A stretch of 64,000 nucleotides of DNA from Cantharellus purpuraceus. Lineage: Eukaryota; Basidiomycota; Agaricomycetes; Cantharellales; Hydnaceae. The stretch spans positions 1,488,001 to 1,552,000 of the forward strand of contig JALBUN010000048.1 in assembly GCA_025174535.1 (NCBI GenBank), read 5' to 3'. Under the pieces are notes generated by a model. The model saw only the letters and a list, made by a program, of their open reading frames with translations. It ran no database searches and was not told the DNA's origin. Positions 1 through 8,649 of this stretch are shown one piece after another; positions within the stretch are counted from its first letter, which is position 1, and every line of letters begins with the position of its first letter. The position numbers and the translations under genes are program-made.

Positions 1-702
1 GAGTGGGCGGCGGTGATGGCCTGGCCGATGAGTGCGGCGAGCGACCAGGAGGGCTTCTCGCGCGAGTAGGGCCCTGGGGGGAGGACGTAGGACGGGGGTG
101 GCGCGTCGGGGCGGGCGGCGGAGAGACGCTTTGGCCTGGGAGTGGGGGAGGAGGGGAAGGCATGCATGGAGCGCAGGGGGGATGTCTCTGGGGGGGTGTG
201 GAGAGGGGAGGAGGAGGGCGGGGAGGAGGAAGGGTGCGGATGGGGTGGCAATGCGAGCATCTAGAGCGGAGTGAGCACGCGTCTTGGCAGGCTGAAACAC
301 GCGTCGTACCTTTATGAGCGACAGCTCGGAGTCGGAGCCGGACGAGTCGCTGTCGTGTGTGGCCTGGCGAGAATCCATAAAGGCGTCGAGGGTCTGTTTG
401 GCCTTGCCCTTCGCGAGAGACGCGCTGAGGCTGTTTGCGGCGACGTCGGGCGTCTGTGCGACCTGCTGCGACATGACACACGCGCCGTGTCCGACGGGTG
501 CTGGGCGTGGAGGGCGCGTAGTGGCGGCGGTGGCGGTGGCGGCGGGGAGAGGAGGCAGGTTGAGGAGAGTGGGGCTGGGGTGGAGGGACCGTCTGAACCG
601 TTCTTGATGTATCCGGAACTGCTCGTGGGAGACGCCGAGTGTGGCGAGCAGGTCGGCAGAGGAGGGCGGGTGTCCGACGGTGGTGATGACGGGCGAGGAC
701 AT
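1..702 (-). CDS. Forkhead-type transcription factor, 5' part only (runs off left edge)
   Basis: Two exons are visible on the minus strand: 310-702 (131 codons, ATG at 702) and 1-260, separated by a 49-nt GT-AG intron in phase 0. The first 131 residues are Ser/Pro-rich with an acidic DSDSSDSDSE stretch. Exon 2 is Ser/Pro-rich and ends in PGPYSREKPSWSLAALIGQA, which matches the start of helix 1 of a forkhead DNA-binding domain (usual core KPPYSYAALIGQAI). The rest of the domain lies outside the window, so the subfamily cannot be named. The core is unusual: S-W-S replaces P-Y-S. Forkhead proteins bind DNA in the nucleus and often control cell-cycle or developmental genes. The start sits 52 bp from the divergent neighbour. 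The family call rests on about 25 residues. Confidence 0.72.
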   Translation of the reverse strand, partial: MSSPVITTVGHPPSSADLLATLGVSHEQFRIHQERFRRSLHPSPTLLNLPPLPAATATAATTRPPRPAPVGHGACVMSQQVAQTPDVAANSLSASLAKGKAKQTLDAFMDSRQATHDSDSSGSDSELSLIKVRRVFQPAKTRAHSALDARIATPSAPFLLPALLLPSPHPPRDIPPALHACLPLLPHSQAKASLRRPPRRATPVLRPPPRALLAREALLVARRTHRPGHHRRPL

Positions 703-754
703 GAAGGGGGGGGGGCACGTCGTGTTGTCACATTGTCACATTCTCCTCCTCGCC
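703..754. promoter_or_regulatory. Compact bidirectional promoter
   Basis: Only 52 bp separate the start codons of the forkhead gene and the coiled-coil gene. The stretch holds a short G-run and two copies of TGTCACAT. The two genes probably share control elements. This is inference from spacing only. Confidence 0.45.
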
Positions 755-2340
755 ATGTCCTCCAACCCACTTCTCTGGTCGCTCCTTCGTCCCTCCACAC
801 GCCCTCCTGCCCCGCTTCCACCTCCCCCTCCAGTGCCTGAGAACAGGACCAACACCTCTCTCCGCGTCGTCCTTCACGACACCCAATCCGCGTTGGAACA
901 GGTTCATCTCATTCACACCGCTATGAAAAATAGAAGCCCACATCCCCGCCTTCTCCCCACAGTTTTCCGACCGTCTCGGCAGGCTCCTCGACGCCGTCGA
1001 GCATGCCCAGCGCGGGTTGGACACCGTCAGCAGCGCGTTTGCAGACGGGCACGACCGACTGCTGGAGGAGCTCAATGCCGCGGGCAAGTTGCTCGTATAT
1101 GCGCGTCTATCTCGTCACAATACCTTGCTTCTCAGTCAATCGATCGCAGAAAGGCCTCCTGGAAACCCTCGGCTCCCCCGCACAAGCCGCCGTCCTGGAA
1201 GAGGTCAGCCGTTCCCAGGCAGAAGCCAGTCGCAACCTCGCACGGCTGGAAGACAAGGCCGAATCACTGCAACGAGTTGCGTCTGTTTTCCGTCTCGTCG
1301 CACACTCGCACAACACACATTTCTTTCACAGCAACTTTGTACCATATCTGAGCAACAGGGGCATATACTGACTTCTTTAGCTGCCGTCACCCCGCTCGCG
1401 CCTCTGCTCAAGGATTCCCCGCAACAGCAACACCAGATGCTCTCCATGCTTACCGCGCTCCTGCCTGTGCTTCAGTCCCTGCCCGCCCAACTCAAGGCCT
1501 CCCAGCAAGACACCCTGAGCTCGGTCACCAAGTCTATCGCTGACATGCGTCGCTCTCCTGCTGTTTCGTCACCATGCCACACGTGCTGCAAGGAGCCATG
1601 CGTTTCCACCCCCGGCCAGTCTACATCGGACGCCGTGCGACACACTGCGTCGTCCTTGGGCAGCGAAACCGCGCACGTCAGTCAGGTCCAGCAGCAGGTC
1701 ACCATGCCCGAGCCCAAGAGCACCAATGCGTTGCCTTCCTTGTCCAAGCCTCTGCATGAGCCAAAGAGCCCCAGGCGCAACTCTGGAAACGACATTGCCA
1801 GGGACCGCAAGCGTCAGAGGCTGACATTAGACGTCGACCATGGCATGTCACCGTATAGCCCAGGTGTCCCTGTCACACCCTGTCAAACTCTCAGCACCAG
1901 GGCCTCGCACGAGCAGCCCCGACCCGGCGTAATAATAGGCAAGCCGTCTCGCCCAGCTTCGGTATATCGCGGTCCCACGCCCACTGTCCGAGCCCCAGCT
2001 GTCGTCACCCCGGTCCCGGATGCTCCTACGGCTCGACGCCCTCAGCGTTCAATGACAATGGCGCCCGTTCCCGTGACCGGCAATGGTTTCCCTCCGTCAA
2101 CACCTCCCTTTGCACGTCGGGGACTCCCGCCCAGGATCAACATGCCAGCAGCTGCGGCCGAGGCTGCTTCTCGGACCATGGGAAGCCATGTGAGTCATCT
2201 TGCTGAGCAGCTGGGCAGGGTACGTTCGTGACCCATCGCATCGTCAGAGAAACAACAGTCAACAGAGAAAATTGCTCAATGAAGACGCGGATGAGGATGT
2301 AGATATCGACCTGGACTGGGGAGACATGGCGTCGAACTAG
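755..2340 (+). CDS. Coiled-coil, Ser/Pro-rich protein of unknown function
   Basis: Five exons (755-901, 963-1094, 1150-1275, 1332-2219, 2266-2340) give 455 residues. Frames were chosen because they join helical, coiled-coil-like segments: FSDRLGRLLDAVEHAQRGLD, then KGLLETLGSPAQAAVLEEVS, then a Gln-rich helix. The middle and C-terminal parts are Pro/Ser/Arg-rich and disordered, with a basic patch (RDRKRQR) that could be a nuclear signal. The last 25 residues form a short acidic tail (NEDADEDVDIDLDWGDMASN). The donor of intron 3 (GTTGCG) is weak; GTTTTC nine bases downstream would also keep the frame. I do not recognise the family. It is divergently paired with the forkhead gene. Confidence 0.7.
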
Positions 2341-2558
2341 TGTGCTGGCGCCAGATGTTTTCCGAAAAGCACAGATTTGTTTTGTAACCTACTGCACGGA
2401 GTAGTACAGTCACTCCCATCCCGATTCGTTCCGCGCCATGTGCCGCTTGCGCGCGTCAATTTTTTTTCTACCACTCTTGCCTCTTACCGCCAGCTGTTCT
2501 GCTGCTGGCCACCAGTGTCTCTCTTAACGTAGATTATAACTAGACGGTAGCTATCGCC

Positions 2559-3779
2559 ATGTCTCATCTTCTTCCTCCTGGCAAGTGGGATGCCCGGTCA
2601 GTGGTGGTGCTGTGACGATGCAGACAAACTGAAGCGTGGGCGATTCTTTAGGTTCGCTGGACCGGTCCCCCATGATGCTTCGTACTATGCCAAGTGCATG
2701 CTGGGTGGCATCCTGGCATGCGGAATCACACATGCGGGAATCACCCCGCTGGACGTCACAAAATGTAATATGCAGGTGCGCATGGCGGGTGGGGGGCTGT
2801 TGGGGACGTGCACGGTCTGACGTGTGGGTGGCAGGTTGACCCCGTCAAATACAAGGGCCTGGGCTCTGGGCTGAGGACGCTCGTGGCGGAGGAGGGTGCG
2901 ACGGGCATCTGGAAGGGCTTTGGGCCGACGTTTGTGGGGTACTCGCTGCAGGGCATGTTCAAGTACGGGCTGTACGAGGTGTTCAAGGATGCGTACTCGA
3001 ACCTGGCGGGCGAGGAGCTGGCGTCGAAATACAAGGGGTCGATCTGGCTGCTGGGGTCTGCGTCTGCGGAGGTGTTTGCGGACGTTGCGCTGTGTCCGCT
3101 GGAGATGACCAAGGTGCGGATCCAGACGAGCGCGGTGGGGACGTTCCCCACCGGGTTTGGGGCTGCGCTGGCGGCGATGCAGGCGAACAAGGTCGAGTTC
3201 CGCTATCCGTTTGGGTCGCTGGTGCCGCTGTGGTCCCGTCAGGTGCGCGCCACACTGTTCTGTTGCCGGCGCTTTGCTCACACTGTTGGGGGACAGATAC
3301 CGTATACGATGGCCAAGTTTTACTTTTTCGAAAGGATCGCGTCGCTGTTCTACACGCACGTGTTTACCGAGCCCAAAGAGTCGTATGGCAAGCCTACGCA
3401 GCTGGGAGTCACGTTCTCCTCCGGCTACCTCGCCGGTGTCGTCTGCGCGATTGTGTCGCATCCTGCGGACACGCTCGTCAGTCTGATGGGCAAAAAGGAC
3501 AACAAGGGGAAGAGCATCATGGCGATCGCGCAAGAAACGGGTGTGGTCACGCTGGCCACGAAAGGACTGGGGACGCGTGTGCTTATGATTGGTAAGCACA
3601 TTCAGCATATGGATCTAGCATTGAAACGTATTTATGCGTGTTGCGTGGACAGGGACACTGACCGGTGAGTGGATGGCTAGCCGTGATTGAGTGGGGACTG
3701 ATTGTTTCTAGGCTTCCAATGGTGGATCTACGACGCCTTCAAGACCAGCATGGGCATGGGCACCACGGGTGGGAAGTAG
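2559..3779 (+). CDS. Mitochondrial phosphate carrier (mitochondrial carrier family)
   Basis: Six exons (2559-2596, 2652-2775, 2835-3242, 3297-3591, 3653-3664, 3712-3779) give 314 residues, a normal length for the family. The three carrier repeats show their signature loops: [21 protein letters not shown] and [10 protein letters not shown]. The KCNMQ and TLVSL versions point to the phosphate carrier branch (Mir1/Pic2), which imports phosphate across the mitochondrial inner membrane for ATP synthesis; Pic2-type members also carry copper. Exon 5 is only 12 nt (GTLT). It is needed to join GTRVLMIG to [12 protein letters not shown], the conserved last helix. I am sure of the family but not of the Mir1 versus Pic2 assignment. 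Confidence 0.93.
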
Positions 3780-4145
3780 AGACGCATGCCATTCTTGTCC
3801 CTTTCTTCTTCATATCCCGTCTCATAATACCGTGCCTGATTGTATTTAACACGTAGCTAAATAGAGCAGTAGAGCACCCCATTCATGTGCAAGGATGGGC
3901 GGACGGCTGCGCTCCGGGCATGCTCAGGGTCCGACGGATGGCCCGGATTTGTAATTGTCTGGGAACACTACCGATTTGGCAGGGATCAACCTTTGCGAGC
4001 TCTGATCCGCTTATCTAGACAGGGGGCCGTGTCGGGCACACATAAGAAGGCGGGCCATGGCTGCTTCCCCAAGGACACTTGTTGTACGGCGTGGTGGGTT
4101 TTCTTCTTTGCAGATGGTGCGCCGTGTTCACGTGCTCGTCTTAGC
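3780..4145. other. Intergenic, 366 bp
   Basis: This is the 3' flank of the carrier and the probable promoter of the next gene. An open frame runs upstream from 3885 into the F-box-like gene, but its residues look non-coding. No other feature seen. Confidence 0.5.
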
Positions 4146-4892
4146 ATGGGTGCTGTCTTCGAGGGCCCTGTAGAGCTGGTGCGAGCCATCTTCCACATGG
4201 CGGCGACGGAGGAACGGGCGACGGCGCTGAAGCTGGTGTGCGTGTGCAAGGCGGCCCGACAGTGGGTCATGCCCATCATCTACGAGACGGTGGAGCTGGA
4301 CAACCCGTCGGCGTGTCGGTTCGAGGAGATGCTGACGATGCCGTCGTCGGGGGGGGTGGCGTGTCTGGTGCGGCAGCTGCGTGTGACGTGTCTGCCCGAC
4401 GTGGAGCTGCTGTCCCGGCGGTGCCGCGGGGTGCGGGCGATGACGATGGCCAACTACGATGTCCGGCACCTGCGCCGGCTGGGGCTGCCCTCGCTGACGC
4501 ACCTGACGATCGGGGGGACGCTGCGGCACTGCCAGCTGTCGCCGGACATGGCGGGGCTGGCGACGGTGACGCACCTGCGCTTCGCCAACGACGTGCCGCG
4601 GGTGCCGGAGACGATCACGCGCATGGTGCCGCGGCTGACGCACTTTTGGTGCGCGTACCACGTGTCGCGCAAGAGCCAGCACCGGGAGCTGGAGCGGTGC
4701 GTGGCGCGGGTGCGGGCGGCGCCGCGGCTGCGCGTGGCTGTGGTGTGTGTGGGGACGGGCGAGGAGGGGGCGGGGGTCGAGCAGATGCTGGGTGACCGCC
4801 GTGTCGTGGCGGTGTCCAGCGCCGAGCTTCCGTCCACGGATGCGCTGTATTGGATCGTCGCAGAGGAGAAACTGAACGGGAGGGGTGCATGA
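4146..4892 (+). CDS. F-box-like protein (short, agaricomycete type)
   Basis: A single exon codes for 248 residues. The start at 4146 was preferred over the in-frame 3885 start because the first 30 residues from 4146 read as a degenerate F-box: GPVELVRAIFHMAATEERAT, then LKLVCVCKAARQWVMPIIYE. This is the usual beginning of the large agaricomycete F-box family, whose members often lack introns. Leucine-rich-repeat-like segments follow (HLRRLGLPSLTHLTIGGTLR). Such proteins normally bring substrates to an SCF ubiquitin ligase. No target can be inferred. The gene is very GC-rich and lies just upstream of a second F-box gene. Confidence 0.7.
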   Translation: MGAVFEGPVELVRAIFHMAATEERATALKLVCVCKAARQWVMPIIYETVELDNPSACRFEEMLTMPSSGGVACLVRQLRVTCLPDVELLSRRCRGVRAMTMANYDVRHLRRLGLPSLTHLTIGGTLRHCQLSPDMAGLATVTHLRFANDVPRVPETITRMVPRLTHFWCAYHVSRKSQHRELERCVARVRAAPRLRVAVVCVGTGEEGAGVEQMLGDRRVVAVSSAELPSTDALYWIVAEEKLNGRGA

Positions 4893-5211
4893 TCACTGGT
4901 GATGATCAGACGCAACTGCACTTGTATTGACCACTTTTGGAGTGCGGTGCGTGGGAACGGAGCCCCGGGAGGGGGGGTCGTTATCGGCAGTTGACCTGGT
5001 ACGCTCACCATGACATTCGCTCTACGGCCTGCTCCATTGCAAACCTGCCCTCACCCTCATTCTCCATGTCTGCGCAAATGTCGGGGGTCCTCGGCTCTCA
5101 GGCTGCATCTTGAAACTCCGCACGTCAGGTGCCCAGTAAATGATCCTGGATGCGTACCGCATCTCGTCGTGCGCATAGTATATCTACATCACAGCACACT
5201 CGCACCACCCC
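4893..5211. other. Intergenic, 319 bp
   Basis: The stretch between the two F-box genes probably holds the promoter of the downstream gene. It contains short C-rich and CA-rich tracts. Nothing else seen. Confidence 0.5.
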
Positions 5212-6819
5212 ATGGCTTCCTCCGCGTCAGCCCTCGCACAGGTGGCACAGGACGTGTCCCACGACCTGCGCATGCACGCCGCCGACTTTCTGCCCAACAC
5301 CTCAGAGGCACACACCCTCCGAACAGCCGTCCAGCACCAGGAGAACAGCATCCAGGCGCTCGACGCCCGCATCGCCCAACTCGAGGCACAGCTGCACCGT
5401 CTGCGTGCCCAGCGCACCCGTCTTGTCCAGTCTTGCACCATAAAAAAGGCACTCCTGGCGCCCATCCGAAGGCTGGCACCAGAGACGTTGGGCGAGATCT
5501 TTGAGCTGTGCAACCGCAGCGCTCTCTCCCCCGGCGTGCGCCGCATCATCACCCCAGACTCGGTCCCCATCCTCGTGGGCAGTGTGTGCAGAAAATGGCG
5601 TCGCGTCGCCCTGGGCACCCCCCAGCTGTGGACGTCGATCGCCTTGGAACACACCGCCGACTCCCCACTCACGGTGAACCCGTTCCTCGTCATCCCACAG
5701 TGGCTCGCCCGCTCGGGATGTCTGCCCCTCGACATCTACTTTGGCGACGGCCTCGAGACGCTCTTCGCATCGGACACACATGCACGGGCATTCACGTCCT
5801 GCATGAGGCTGCTCGGCGATCATTTCCACCGATGTCGGTCCTTCCACATCACAAACGCCTTCCCCGATATTCTCTCTGCCATGTTTCCCCCGGGCCGCTG
5901 CAGGGACGCGTCCTCTCTCCGCGACATCCGCGTCATCCCCTCCATCTTCTCCCTTCCCCAGCGCCCCCTCATCTTGGGCCAGATCGCCGCCCCCAATCTC
6001 GAAAGCATAGACGTCTATCGCCCCTCTACGTTTTTCCACTCTATAACACTCGACTATTCCCGTCTTCGCAGTCTCCGCTGGAACTCGTCCATCGCCGCCA
6101 GCGACCGAGAGTCGTCGCTGGAAAACCTCACCCGCGTCCTGGCTCTCTGTCCCAACCTCGACGAGTGCGACATTATGCACCCCTCCCACACCATGATCTC
6201 GTTGGACAGAGTCACCACCGTGTCTGTGCCGAGCTTGCGGCGCCTTCGGCTCAAGTTTACGTTACAGGACGACCCCACCCCACTCTTCAGCGTGCTTCGG
6301 ACTCCGGGTTTGGAATCGCTTACTTTGGAGCAGGTGTCGCCGATCAGCAACGTCCCAGGATTTGGCGGCGCGTTGTCTGCGTTCATCTCGGCAGCCCCGC
6401 CGCCGCTGACGGAGCTGCGCATGATTCGTCTCATCCTGTCTGCGGAAGACGCCGTGCTCCTGTCCCCGCTGTCGCGCCTCGAATCGCTGCAGCTACACAA
6501 TTGCTTCCTCCACCCTGCCTTTCTTGCTGCGCTGTCGCCCAAGGAGGGAGATCATCCCGACGCCTGGACCGTGCCAAAGCTGTCCTCGATAGGCTTGAAC
6601 TCTACCGCATTTGGTGCCGAGACGCTGGCTGACGTCGTCGAGAGGCGGCTGGCCAGCCCCCCCGGCGTGTCAGACGAGCCCCACCCAACATATCGTCCCC
6701 GGCTCACTTCCGTGACGCTCACACAGTGTCGGCTCTCCGCAGCTGACCAAATCACCCTGAAAAGGTTGACGAAAACACATGCGGGGCTTGCTGTTGATAT
6801 TTCAGATTCAGAGTCGTGA
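5212..6819 (+). CDS. F-box protein with N-terminal coiled coil and LRR-like region
   Basis: One exon codes for 535 residues. Residues 40-75 form a coiled coil (NSIQALDARIAQLEAQLHRL) that leads directly into the F-box at about 75-120 (LLAPIRRLAPETLGEIFELC, then the VCRKWRRVALGTPQLWTSI helix). This layout is highly typical of Agaricomycetes, where the family is greatly expanded. The remaining 400 residues are leucine-rich-repeat-like (SLRRLRLKF, SLTLEQVSPIS, RLESLQLHNCFL). The expected role is as substrate adaptor of an SCF E3 ligase; the substrate is unknown. No intron or frame break seen. Confidence 0.9.
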   Translation: MASSASALAQVAQDVSHDLRMHAADFLPNTSEAHTLRTAVQHQENSIQALDARIAQLEAQLHRLRAQRTRLVQSCTIKKALLAPIRRLAPETLGEIFELCNRSALSPGVRRIITPDSVPILVGSVCRKWRRVALGTPQLWTSIALEHTADSPLTVNPFLVIPQWLARSGCLPLDIYFGDGLETLFASDTHARAFTSCMRLLGDHFHRCRSFHITNAFPDILSAMFPPGRCRDASSLRDIRVIPSIFSLPQRPLILGQIAAPNLESIDVYRPSTFFHSITLDYSRLRSLRWNSSIAASDRESSLENLTRVLALCPNLDECDIMHPSHTMISLDRVTTVSVPSLRRLRLKFTLQDDPTPLFSVLRTPGLESLTLEQVSPISNVPGFGGALSAFISAAPPPLTELRMIRLILSAEDAVLLSPLSRLESLQLHNCFLHPAFLAALSPKEGDHPDAWTVPKLSSIGLNSTAFGAETLADVVERRLASPPGVSDEPHPTYRPRLTSVTLTQCRLSAADQITLKRLTKTHAGLAVDISDSES

Positions 6820-6993
6820 CTGCCCAGTGTGGGTGATGCTTTTCATTCGTTCCCCTATCTTATTCGACAATTGAATACCCCATCCCCCTGAGGGGGAGAG
6901 TCGGATTGGAAATCATGGTGATGAGACGTCATGGGGGCCGGGCTATATGTACACACGATTTCCTCCGGGTTTTGCATATGTACTTATCAGGAA

Positions 6994-7274
6994 TTGTATC
7001 ATATATTGCGGAGGCGTGTCCTACACAGGGTTGTGCCCTGCTGATCCGGTGTCTCGACGTCGTATGCATAGTCTACGGCGTCTGACGCGCACGAGGCCCG
7101 TGTAGTGCATGAGCCGAGCCGAGTGAGATGTTGTATCATATATAGCAATGTGGGGATAGAGGCGTCCTACCCCGTGGTACAGGCCAGTCGTGCCCTGCTG
7201 ACGCGGCTACTTTACCCCCATGATACTACGGCATCTGGGAAGACACCTATGTAGTGCATGAGCCGAGCCGAGTG
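6994..7274. repeat. Diverged non-coding tandem duplication, unit about 140-150 bp
   Basis: Two units start with TTGTATCATATAT (6994 and 7131) and end with an identical 24-nt block (7102-7125 and 7251-7274, beginning GTAGTGCATGAGCC). Between them both carry TGCCCTGCTGA plus a CGG element. No open frame is conserved between the copies. The function is unknown. Confidence 0.75.
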
Positions 7275-7299
7275 GAACCCGAGAGTATTTCCTTGGGGC

Positions 7300-7690
7300 G
7301 TATGCCTCTCATCGATCAATGGGTGCGTGCTATAGCTATAGCCATATAATAATATATCCAGTGTGAGCCACACACGCACCGAGCGGGGGGAGCCCCTCGA
7401 TCGTGTCGTGCCGAAGACCCCGAATGAAAGGCCGGATGCATTGGTTGCGAAACGCGGAACGTCTGTGCATAGCCCCTTGGGTTTTGCCTGCCGACACAGA
7501 GTTGAAACGTTGGCGTGTGCCTCTGGTCGATCGATGGGTGGGTGTCTCCAACGCAATGGGTTTCGATGGTGTTTTAATGTACGTTGAAGCGGAATGTAGT
7601 AGCAGCCATATAATATATCCCGAGTGAGCCGCACCGCCTCTCTATCATGCCGAATGCATTTTTTGGCAAAATGTAATGTTGGAAACGCGG
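7300..7690. repeat. Second diverged direct repeat, unit about 265 bp
   Basis: GCCATATAAT-type blocks at 7341 and 7605, each followed by ATATCC, a GTGAGCC element, TCATGCCGAA-like or TCGTGCCGAAG-like text, GATGCATTGG/GAATGCATT and GAAACGCGGA, show a direct duplication spaced by about 264 bp. The copies also share TCGATCAATGGGTG-like text. Divergence is high. It follows the first repeat pair directly. Confidence 0.6.
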
Positions 7691-7699
7691 ACCGACAAA

Positions 7700-8649
7700 A
7701 ACACCGGGGGGGCATCAACGCAAAAAAAATAAATTCAAATGCGTATCACAGGACACACACAAGTACGTCCGTGCATTCGCTCGATGGACTAAGAACTTGA
7801 ACGTAACACCAACATCAAATACAGGCCACACGTCCGTGCATTCCGCAATTTGAAAAAGGACAGGGCCGCGCGCAGCAGATATCATGTGGGGTACGATACG
7901 AAATGATCAATCACGATCAAAAGAGTCGGGCTCTATCAAGAGGGAAATGACATTCCTTCTTCCCTTCTTTTCATATCTCCTGTCCCCCACCCGCCATGGT
8001 ATGCGCATGATCCCTGTGTGTGTGCCGTACATGCATATCGCACCATCACCAGTTTTTGCCAATTCGAAGCTAATAGGCAGGGCTCTCAAATCAAACGCCC
8101 CTTCGTTCCTCCCCCATGAGCAAAAAAACATCCCTTTCGTGCTCTAAAAAATGTGAACGGGGGGGGGGAAATATCACAGCCATAATCTCACAGCCATAAC
8201 CTCCCCCCCCCCGCACTGCCGAAGAACCCGTACGGTGTCATGTTCTGATGATGATTCCCTCATTCGTAAAGGGGCGGAGTTTCAAGTTGCAACGTCTTCA
8301 CACAAGAAACGGCGACTTGTTAGATCCGCAAAGAACCCCCTCCGCCTCATGTTTGTGCATTTGTGAGAAAGGCTGTCATTATACCACAAGTAGATCACTG
8401 CAATACTGCCGACGATAATAGTCGGGCTACAGTAATACACCCACGAGGGTGGAAAGAGACGTAAACTATCGGTATACAGCTACTCCAGAACACACATTTC
8501 GAGAAAGATAAGAAAATATTTCAGCGTGCGCGCGCGCGCATGTGCGAGTGTGTGTTGAGAGGGCCTAGGAGGGAGAAGGTCCTTTTTAGCACACACAATC
8601 ACACATTCACGCACACCCATGCCACCGACGGACGTCTCCACACCTCCTT
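7700..8649. other. 3' flank of the GATA gene and spacer
   Basis: No gene seen. The stretch holds homopolymer runs, a G-run/C-run palindrome (8158-8211) and an alternating purine-pyrimidine tract near 8525-8540 (GCGTGCGCGCGCGCGC). It is probably mostly the 3' untranslated region of the minus-strand GATA gene. Confidence 0.5.
8158..8211. repeat. G-run / C-run palindrome around a duplicated 14-mer
   Basis: A run of at least nine G, then two near-identical copies of TCACAGCCATAA, then a run of at least nine C. The runs could pair as a hairpin stem with the two repeat copies in the loop. Run lengths in such tracts are error-prone in sequencing. Confidence 0.6.
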
